From assembly GCA_026414995.1 (NCBI GenBank), contig JAOAHY010000010.1, positions 1-42,591 of the forward strand: 42,591 bases of DNA, read 5' to 3'. The position numbers were made by a program, and so were the translations under genes. Positions 34,986 through 40,042 of this stretch are shown here, piece after piece; the first letter of the stretch is position 1; every line of letters starts with the position of its first letter. A model generated the notes under the pieces. The model searched no databases. It was given only the letters and a program-made list of their open reading frames with translations, and was not told the DNA's origin. The stretch is from Caldisericia bacterium. GTDB lineage: Bacteria; Caldisericota; Caldisericia; B22-G15.

Positions 34986-35062
34986 AAAAAAACTCCGACC
35001 TGCCGAGACAAAGAAGCTTTTCCCTTAATTCTTTCAACCTCTTCTCGCACAGGTCAGAGTTT
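34986..35062 (-). terminator. Large multi-segment hairpin terminator of the mobile cassette
   Basis: On the minus strand a 13-bp outer stem (34990-35002 with 35050-35062, one mismatch) is followed by seven T residues, a classical intrinsic terminator. Unusually the loop is 47 bases and holds two more paired segments, CGAGA/TCTCG (35004-35008, 35043-35047) and AAAGAA/TTCTTT (35010-35015, 35029-35034), making an extended structure. It lies between the convergent DUF2922 and cysteine-rich genes. Confidence 0.75.
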
Positions 35063-35072
35063 AAATTTTATT

Positions 35073-35291
35073 CTATGGAACTAAATCTGTTCTTGTTGTT
35101 TCAACTATTCCTGCATCTACAAGAGAAGTAAGTTCACCATATCTTGTCAAAAATATATTTTGGTTTATAACCCAATTTGCAAAATTTTGAATATTTTGTT
35201 GTGTTAAATTATTTTTTGGATTACTAAATCTCATTGTGAAGGTTCTTCCTTCAGTTTCTGTTGCAAATACAATATAAACTTGTTTGTTCAA
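35073..35291 (-). CDS. DUF2922 family protein
   Basis: 72 residues from a TTG start at 35291, directed by AGGAGGTGA. YIVFATETEGRTFTMRFSNP, the middle QNIQNFANWVI and the end GELTSLVDAGIVETTRTDLV fit the small DUF2922 family. Function unknown. Families DUF1659 and DUF2922 are usually adjacent, as here, and distantly similar to each other (beta strands, then a helix with NFxxWV, then a closing strand). Confidence 0.75.
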   Translation of the reverse strand: MNKQVYIVFATETEGRTFTMRFSNPKNNLTQQNIQNFANWVINQNIFLTRYGELTSLVDAGIVETTRTDLVP

Positions 35292-35354
35292 TAATAATCA
35301 CCTCCTCTCTTTTTTATTTATTAAGTTTTAATTTAATTTTTTAAAAACTTAAAA

Positions 35355-35549
35355 TTATCCATACTGCTTCCTTATCATTCTGTAAGAAGTGAATATTGGG
35401 TCATTAACTAAATTTGCAACCTGCTGGACAAAACCTTCAATTTGTGTATCTGTTGCTGTAGGTTTTATGAAATTTTGGGTCTCACTTCTTGTGTTTCCTT
35501 CTGTTCCAAATACAATTCTTATTGAGTGTCTTTCATCTACTACTGGCAT
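35355..35549 (-). CDS. DUF1659 family protein
   Basis: 64 residues from ATG 35549 (MPVVDERHSIRIVFGTEG), with AAAGGAGG eight bases upstream. The TSYRMIRKQYG end and the helix DTQIEGFVQQVANLV fit DUF1659. The start lies inside the end of the holin-like gene (17-base overlap), so it is coupled to it. Function unknown. Confidence 0.7.
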   Translation of the reverse strand: MPVVDERHSIRIVFGTEGNTRSETQNFIKPTATDTQIEGFVQQVANLVNDPIFTSYRMIRKQYG

Positions 35550-35847
35550 CAAACTCACCTCCTTTCATTTTTGATTTTTCAAATAAATCTTTCCAGAAGA
35601 GGTTATATGCAATTTGAGAGATTGAAAATATTTCTAAAAGTGTATATTCAAAATTGTTTGTGTTCATAAAAAATTTACCTTGAAGATAAACTGAGAGAGT
35701 TCCTATAAGAAAAGAAAAAAGAAAAGCAATAAGAAATTTAATTTGTCTTGACCAATTTTTATTTATAAAGAATTTGACAACAATAGGCATAAATATACCT
35801 AAAAAAGAGTTGAACCATATAGGCTTTATCTCTTTAATTAACTCCAA
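35533..35847 (-). CDS. Small membrane protein, holin-like candidate
   Basis: 104 residues with three hydrophobic segments (about 9-27, 35-57 and 72-86) and a charged C-terminal tail. TTG start at 35847 with AGGAGG eight bases upstream. Size, topology and position in the same operon as an endolysin suggest a phage-type holin, but I do not recognise a specific holin family, so this rests on context. Confidence 0.5.
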   Translation of the reverse strand: MELIKEIKPIWFNSFLGIFMPIVVKFFINKNWSRQIKFLIAFLFSFLIGTLSVYLQGKFFMNTNNFEYTLLEIFSISQIAYNLFWKDLFEKSKMKGGEFDASSR

Positions 35848-35862
35848 AAGAAGCGCCTCCTC

Positions 35863-35943
35863 TCATATTTTTATTCTTGAGAAGAAATTTTTCAGAATAG
35901 ATGATATTTGAAAATTTTTAGTGCTAATTGAACAATTTTTCAT
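35863..35943 (-). CDS. Possible 26-residue micro-protein
   Basis: ATG at 35943 preceded by AAAAGGGTGA and ending at a TGA that touches the ribosome site of the next gene. It starts MKNCSISTKNF and is basic. It fits the tiling of the operon, but coding at this length is uncertain. Confidence 0.3.
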   Translation of the reverse strand: MKNCSISTKNFQISSILKNFFSRIKI

Positions 35944-35947
35944 AAAA

Positions 35948-36151
35948 TCACCCTTTTCTTTTTAATGAATTAATTTCATTAAGAGAAGAGTTTTCATTAC
36001 TCTCACCTTTAATCTGTGATAAATCATCTTTTATTTTTCTTACTTGAAATTCAAGAACTCTTACTCTTGTTTCAAGTGAACTATTAAGCATTTCATAGCT
36101 TTTAAGGAGTTTCTCAATTGCCTCTAATTCTTTTTTGATTATTTCATCCAT
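35948..36151 (-). CDS. Small coiled-coil protein
   Basis: 67 residues starting MDEIIKKELEAIEKLLKSY at ATG 36151 (AAGGAAGGTG upstream). The central part is a heptad-like helix (ETRVRVLEFQVRKIKDDLSQ) and the tail is polar. The frame is open upstream to 36289, but that part overlaps another small gene in a different frame. No family recognised; resembles small phage coiled-coil proteins encoded near holins. Confidence 0.6.
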   Translation of the reverse strand: MDEIIKKELEAIEKLLKSYEMLNSSLETRVRVLEFQVRKIKDDLSQIKGESNENSSLNEINSLKRKG

Positions 36152-36167
36152 ATTTTCACCTTCCTTT

Positions 36168-36320
36168 TTATTCATTTTTATTAAAAAGAAACTCTTTTGC
36201 CTCTTCAAAACTTCTAAAAACTTTAATCTCATCTTCTCTAAAAACAATAAAATTTCCTTCATTGTCTTTTGTGATAAATTCATTTTCATTTTTTTTAAAA
36301 ATAATCTCTAACCTTTTCAT
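36168..36320 (-). CDS. Small protein, unknown function
   Basis: 50 residues, starting MKRLEIIFKKNENEFITKDN with AAAAGGAGG 12 bases upstream, and ending FRSFEEAKEFLFNKNE. The alternation of short strands and a helix looks like a small folded domain. It fills the space between the Hjc-like and coiled-coil genes. Unrecognised. Confidence 0.5.
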   Translation of the reverse strand: MKRLEIIFKKNENEFITKDNEGNFIVFREDEIKVFRSFEEAKEFLFNKNE

Positions 36321-36339
36321 TGAAAATAAAAACCTCCTT

Positions 36340-36600
36340 TTAAAAATTTAAGAAATCTTTTAATTGGGAGATTTCTCCCAAATTTATAAAAATCACTTCC
36401 ATATCTTTGATGAAATTTATTTGAAAATCTTTTCCTTTTTTACATTGAATTAAAAGAATTCTATTGTTTGTTGTATCAATTCCTAAAATATCAATCGGTG
36501 AGTGAGAGCCTGAACTTCTTAAAACTATGTTGAATTTGTCTTTTAAAAAATTCATAACTATATATTCAAATCTTCTTCCTTTTTCATAAAACCTATTCAA
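36340..36600 (-). CDS. Hjc-like PD-(D/E)XK nuclease
   Basis: 86 residues from a TTG start. KGRRFEYIVMNFLKDKF, RSSGSHSPIDILGID and ILLIQCKKGKD match the order of Hjc-type Holliday junction resolvases: E in the first helix, SGS, PID, then (E/Q)xK. The usual glutamate of the last motif is glutamine (QCK), a variant seen in Mrr-like enzymes. It is shorter than archaeal Hjc (about 120). Likely role: resolving junctions of the element's DNA. It begins 2 bases after the endolysin stop. Confidence 0.7.
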   Translation of the reverse strand: MNRFYEKGRRFEYIVMNFLKDKFNIVLRSSGSHSPIDILGIDTTNNRILLIQCKKGKDFQINFIKDMEVIFINLGEISQLKDFLNF

Positions 36601-36601
36601 T

Positions 36602-37198
36602 TCAATTTCCGCTCCTTAAAAAATCATAGAAATTTTTTAATACTGTAAGAAATGTTCCAAAATCAACAATCTCATCAGGTGAATGAATGTTTTTTATCCA
36701 TCCAACTTTTAATGCATAATCAATTGAATTTTGTTTGTATGAATTTATATCTAAAAGGTATTTTGAAAATTTATCCCAAGGAAAATTTTTTCCAGGGCAC
36801 TTTGTTTGAACTATATCTTTATGTCTTAAAACTCTTTCTGGTGAAATTTCATATTTTTTCATTAATTCTTTTACAAGGTACGCTCCTTCATGAAGTTGAA
36901 TTGGAGTTATAATTTCTAATTCAAAATTACCAATGAATGAGATTGCTAAACTTCTTAAATTAAAATAGTCATCACCTGAATGGATACAGAAGTTATCTTC
37001 ATCTTCTCCTTTAAATATATTTCCTTTAGGACCTATACCATAGTGATATGGTGCTTTACTCCAAGGAAATTTTTCTTTATATTCTTTCTGGTGATTTTTT
37101 AAAATATTATTCCAAATTCTCTCACCTGTTGGATCTTTCTCAATATTTAATGTTCCTGTATGATGAATTATTATGTATTTCACTTCAATTAATTTCAT
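36602..37198 (-). CDS. T7-lysozyme-type N-acetylmuramoyl-L-alanine amidase (endolysin)
   Basis: 198 residues without signal peptide. The Amidase_2/PGRP domain has IIIHHTGT with zinc ligand H12 or H13, YHYGIGPKGNIFKGE, LAISFIGNFE, H126 in VLRHKDI and C134 in TKCPGKNFPW: the His-His-Cys zinc set of T7 lysozyme. About 45 extra C-terminal residues (YALKVGWIKNIHSPDEIVDF and following) may bind cell wall. Lack of a signal peptide means it needs a holin or other export route; the holin-like gene downstream would provide one. GGAGG precedes ATG 37198. Confidence 0.9.
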   Translation of the reverse strand: MKLIEVKYIIIHHTGTLNIEKDPTGERIWNNILKNHQKEYKEKFPWSKAPYHYGIGPKGNIFKGEDEDNFCIHSGDDYFNLRSLAISFIGNFELEIITPIQLHEGAYLVKELMKKYEISPERVLRHKDIVQTKCPGKNFPWDKFSKYLLDINSYKQNSIDYALKVGWIKNIHSPDEIVDFGTFLTVLKNFYDFLRSGN

Positions 37199-37225
37199 TT
37201 TTTGAGCCTCCTTTAAAATTTTTCA

Positions 37226-37897
37226 TTATCTTCTTGAACCTCCTTGAATAAAGATTTTAAAATTCATTGAAGACAACCTATCCATTGCTCTTGGATATTC
37301 ATCCTTTAGTTTCTTCTCTGAAAGATTTGATGTTATTATAGTTGTTAATTTAAATCTATACCTATAATCAATTAGATAATCAAAAAAACTTTTATTCCAC
37401 TCATTTTTTACTTCAACTCCAAGGTCATCAATGAGAAGAATTTTCTTGTTTAATAAACTCTCATCTTGCTCTTCAAAAATTTTATATGAGTGATTGTAAT
37501 AAAATGGATAATACTTTTTAAATAATTCTTGAATAATTAAAAAGAGAATGCTTGTTTTTCCTGAACCAACTGAACCAATTATTGTTAAACCTTTTCCATA
37601 TAAGATAAATTTTTGAATGTTATTAATATATCTTTCAATTTTCTCTCTTATACTCTCCTCAACTTTATCAAGAGATATATTTAAGAAAGTTTTTCCAAAG
37701 TTTTCTTTTAAAAAGTTTTGGTATATTAAGCAAGAGTTTTGACCATAAGAATCACAATTAAATGAAATTCCATCTATTTGAAAATCTCCATCAATACAAC
37801 TCTCACACCTTTTTGGAATTTGTGGAATTGATATTTTCTCCTTTTTATCTTGAATATCTCTTATAATTTTTTCAATTAAATTTTTAATTTCATCCAT
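37226..37897 (-). CDS. DnaC/IstB-like AAA+ helicase loader
   Basis: 223 residues. Four cysteines in the N-terminal part (C31, C34, C48, C56) look like a zinc-binding knuckle. The AAA+ core has Walker A GSVGSGKT (108-115), Walker B KILLIDDLG (152-160), TIITSNLSEK as sensor 1 and RAMDRLSSM as the arginine/sensor 2 region. Phages and plasmids use such proteins to load the host replicative helicase. It follows the initiator candidate directly. Confidence 0.88.
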   Translation of the reverse strand: MDEIKNLIEKIIRDIQDKKEKISIPQIPKRCESCIDGDFQIDGISFNCDSYGQNSCLIYQNFLKENFGKTFLNISLDKVEESIREKIERYINNIQKFILYGKGLTIIGSVGSGKTSILFLIIQELFKKYYPFYYNHSYKIFEEQDESLLNKKILLIDDLGVEVKNEWNKSFFDYLIDYRYRFKLTTIITSNLSEKKLKDEYPRAMDRLSSMNFKIFIQGGSRR

Positions 37898-37909
37898 AAT
37901 TGAATTCTC

Positions 37910-38767
37910 CTAACATTCACCAAAAAACTCTTTTACTGCTTCTTCACCTGTAAAACCTTTGAAACTGAAAGTGATGACTTCTTCTTGAGTGTTTTCAATT
38001 AAACCACTATCTTTTTTAGAAAAGAGTTTTGGAGTTTTCTCTTTTTCTCTCCATTTGAGATTCATTCTTTTTGAAATCTCATAAAGATAAGGAATATTTG
38101 GTACTTCTCCTTTTTTCTCTTTTATTGTTTTAAGTAAAATTGCCTCAAATTGTCTTGGGGTTGAAAAAGAAAGAATACCTTTAATATATGGAAGATCTTT
38201 TTCTCTTATTTTTCCACCATATTTATAAAAGGTTTTTATAATTTCTTTTTCATATTTTGGGAGTGAGAGAGTTTCAATTTGTTGAAACTCTAAAAATTTA
38301 TTTATAAATTTTTCATTTATAATATTTTTTTCTTTTTCTTTTAGAAGTTTATAAGAAACCTTTTCTTTTTCTTTTTTAAAAAATTGTGGTGAATGTTCAC
38401 CTTTTTGAGAAAAGAGTTGAGTTGAAGAGAGTTTTGAGAGTGAACATTTATGAAGAGAATTCTCATTAGGGTTTTCTATTAAATGTTCACCTTTTTGAAA
38501 AGATGGTTGATTTAGAGAATTTTCGATTGGTGAACATTTTAAAGGTGAACATTCTAAATTAAAATCAATTATTAAAAGATTTACTTTTCCTTTCACTCCA
38601 AACTTTGTTATGTGTTTTAACTCTTCCTCTTTTTGTACTTTATAGATATTTTTCACAACAAGAGATGGAGAACATTTATATTTTCTTGAGATTTTTCTAA
38701 CATTTATATCTTTTCCTTCATAAGCAAGAATTTTTACCTCTTTTCTTATAAGTTCACTTATGCTCAT
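37910..38767 (-). CDS. Replication initiator candidate (HTH protein with internal origin-like repeats)
   Basis: 285 residues. The N-terminus (about 1-50) is a helix-turn-helix (GKDINVRKISRKYKCSPSLV). The middle (about 70-130) is a repeated low-complexity region encoded by iteron-like DNA. The C-terminal half (about 150-285; YKYGGKIREKDLPYIKGI) is helical and ends in a motif-poor tail, like DnaD-type phage replisome organisers, though I cannot assign a family with certainty. Position before a DnaC-like loader is the classical initiator-loader pair. ATG 38767 overlaps the upstream small gene. Confidence 0.65.
   Translation of the reverse strand: MSISELIRKEVKILAYEGKDINVRKISRKYKCSPSLVVKNIYKVQKEEELKHITKFGVKGKVNLLIIDFNLECSPLKCSPIENSLNQPSFQKGEHLIENPNENSLHKCSLSKLSSTQLFSQKGEHSPQFFKKEKEKVSYKLLKEKEKNIINEKFINKFLEFQQIETLSLPKYEKEIIKTFYKYGGKIREKDLPYIKGILSFSTPRQFEAILLKTIKEKKGEVPNIPYLYEISKRMNLKWREKEKTPKLFSKKDSGLIENTQEEVITFSFKGFTGEEAVKEFFGEC
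38392..38553. repeat. Iteron-like GGTGAACATT repeats inside the initiator gene
   Basis: Five copies of GGTGAACATT or its complement AATGTTCACC: 38392-38401 (complement), 38439-38448 (AGTGAACATT), 38482-38491 (complement), 38529-38538 and 38544-38553. Two imperfect 58-bp units, 90 bp apart, each have one copy at each end in opposite orientation. In the protein the two orientations give GEH and CS(P/L), so the shared feature is the DNA. Candidate replication origin. Confidence 0.6.
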
Positions 38768-38915
38768 TTTTCTTTACCTCAATTCTTTCTAAAAATTCTT
38801 TTATCTCTTCATCTTTCTTTTTTGATAGAGAAATTATTTTTCTCATAAGAAGAACTTCATCATACTCATTGAAAACTTTTGCTAAAATGAGGTATATTAA
38901 ATGAGTATCTTTCAT
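38754..38915 (-). CDS. Small charged protein, unknown function
   Basis: 53 residues, starting MKDTHLIYLILAKVFNEYDE, with AGAAGGTG upstream. Helical and highly charged; its end overlaps the initiator start. Unrecognised; its position suggests a role in replication control. Confidence 0.5.
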   Translation of the reverse strand: MKDTHLIYLILAKVFNEYDEVLLMRKIISLSKKKDEEIKEFLERIEVKKNEHK

Positions 38916-38927
38916 CACCTTCTAAAG

Positions 38928-38949
38928 GGAGAGGGGTTTAACCCTCTCC
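38928..38949 (-). other. Hairpin at the junction of two small genes
   Basis: Perfect 8-bp stem GGAGAGGG/CCCTCTCC with a 6-base loop that contains the stop codon of the 25-residue gene. There is no U tract after it. It may set relative expression or mRNA stability. Confidence 0.4.
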
Positions 38950-39015
38950 TTCTTTCTTTTCCTCCTCTTTTAATTCATCAATGAATTTTTCAATTATTCT
39001 GTCAAGTTTTGACAT
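38938..39015 (-). CDS. Possible 25-residue acidic/basic micro-protein
   Basis: MSKLDRIIEKFIDELKEEEK then KKEGEG; ATG 39015 has AGGAGG nine bases upstream. A single amphipathic helix. Spacing and ribosome site favour translation. Confidence 0.4.
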   Translation of the reverse strand: MSKLDRIIEKFIDELKEEEKKEGEG

Positions 39016-39016
39016 T

Positions 39017-39229
39017 TTACTTTTCCTCCTCTTCATCATCATTTTCAATTTCAAAATAGATACTCTCAATTGATGCAATTCTTACATAACCTGTGCAATA
39101 ATCACTTTTTAATTCAACATATTCATCTTTAACATCTGTAATAAAATACTCTTCCCATTCATCACCAGATTTTGTTTTGATTTGATTTACCATCTTACCC
39201 TTTAAATTTTGGAGAAGCTCTTTAAACAT
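39017..39229 (-). CDS. Small protein, possible SH3-like fold
   Basis: 70 residues with GKMVNQIKTKSGDEWEEYFI, then VKDEYVELKSDYCTGYVRIA, ending in an acidic tail. The succession of short strands resembles small SH3/Sm-like domains of phage early regions. AGGAGG precedes ATG 39229. Unrecognised at family level. Confidence 0.6.
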   Translation of the reverse strand: MFKELLQNLKGKMVNQIKTKSGDEWEEYFITDVKDEYVELKSDYCTGYVRIASIESIYFEIENDDEEEEK

Positions 39230-39392
39230 TTTTACCTCCTAATAACTCCTCAATGTGAGGAGAAATTATTTTTATAAAATAAGATAAAATTTCATCAAAA
39301 TCTTTTTCTCCATAAATTTCAACAATTTTTAATTCTTTTTCTTTGCCAACTTTTATAACTTTTTCTTCTTTTTGTTTTGTTTCTAAAACCAT
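39222..39392 (-). CDS. Small protein, first gene of the mobile cassette
   Basis: 56 residues starting MVLETKQKEEKVIKVGKEKE at ATG 39392 with AAAGGTG upstream. The frame is open to 39476 but that part contains the promoter, so the internal ATG is chosen. The C-terminal DEILSYFIKIISPHIEELL helix is hydrophobic on one side. Unknown function. Confidence 0.5.
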   Translation of the reverse strand: MVLETKQKEEKVIKVGKEKELKIVEIYGEKDFDEILSYFIKIISPHIEELLGGKNV

Positions 39393-39424
39393 CTTTTCAC
39401 CTTTAAAAATTTCTGTTATTATTT

Positions 39425-39485
39425 TTATAGCATTAACTAAATATATTATAGCAAATAATATAATATTGTCAAGCATATGCTATAA
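39425..39485. promoter_or_regulatory. Operator-like TTATAGCA repeats around the cassette promoter
   Basis: TTATAGCA occurs at 39425-39432 and 39446-39453, and inverted (TGCTATAA) at 39478-39485, that is downstream of, across, and upstream of the minus-strand promoter. The palindrome AGCATATGCT (39472-39481) joins the -35 box. Three 8-base sites around one promoter look like repressor binding sites. Confidence 0.5.
39445..39472 (-). promoter_or_regulatory. Main promoter of the mobile cassette
   Basis: Minus strand TTGACA (39467-39472), 16 bases, TATAAT (39445-39450) preceded by TGC, so close to an extended -10. All minus-strand genes from 39392 down to 35073 can be read from it. Confidence 0.8.
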
Positions 39486-39566
39486 AAATGTTTTAATTAA
39501 AATTGGGAATAGTTTTTTAAATAAAATTTTTTTATGTAATTAAATTTTGAAAAAATTTTTATTCTA

Positions 39567-39594
39567 TTGACAACTTGAAAATATTTTTTATAAT
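39567..39594 (+). promoter_or_regulatory. Promoter of the methyltransferase operon
   Basis: TTGACA (39567-39572), 16 bases, TATAAT (39589-39594), both perfect. Together with the divergent promoter at 39445-39472 it forms a phage-switch-like layout. AAGGAGGTG follows at 39611-39619. Confidence 0.8.
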
Positions 39595-39621
39595 ATTAGC
39601 AAATAGTATAAAGGAGGTGAG

Positions 39622-39738
39622 ATGACAAGTAATGAAAAGATAAAAAAATTAAGAGAAAAATTAGGTCTTTCAATGAGTGAATTAAAGAGGGAAAGTTTGA
39701 AAATGTATATGTTTTATTATTTAAGGAGAAAGAAATGA
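39622..39738 (+). CDS. 38-residue leader protein upstream of the methyltransferase
   Basis: Starts MTSNEKIKKLREKLGLSMSE and ends YYLRRKK; AAGGAGGTG upstream. The first 25 residues resemble the first two helices of an XRE/Cro HTH domain, but the protein stops before a full domain. It could be a truncated repressor or a coupling peptide. Its stop overlaps the methyltransferase start (ATGA). Confidence 0.5.
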   Translation: MTSNEKIKKLREKLGLSMSELKRESLKMYMFYYLRRKK

Positions 39739-40042
39739 CTAAAGAAGAAAAGTTTTTTAATGCTTTAAAAGATATATTTATCGGAGCAAAAATTGAAGGG
39801 GTTGGTGGATTTGTTAATTTAATGAAAATAAAAACAAAATATTATGATAATATTGAGAAAATTCTAAAAGATGATATTGAAAAAGCACTAGAAAACTATC
39901 CAACTTTCAGAGATGAACTATTTGATAAACTATATACATTTTTTAGTAGATATTTCACAGAAAGTGGTAGTGTATATTTTAATTCAACACCATTTCATAA
40001 CAATGTATATGAAAAGGTTTATACAGATGATAAAGATGTAAT
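39723..40042 (+). repeat. 320-bp direct repeat, copy 1 (methyltransferase 5' end)
   Basis: Starts at the AAGGAG ribosome site and covers the first 102 codons of the methyltransferase gene. It is identical to 42185-42504 except for one synonymous C/T change at 39782 versus 42244. Sequences differ on both sides of the repeat. Confidence 0.95.

Noticed and set aside
36340-36600. Restriction endonuclease partner of the methyltransferase
   Set aside because: The 86-residue nuclease has the Hjc order of motifs, lies in the opposite operon more than 3 kb away and lacks any target-recognition domain.
38928-38949. 8-bp hairpin as an intrinsic terminator
   Set aside because: No T run follows on the minus strand and the downstream genes look co-transcribed.
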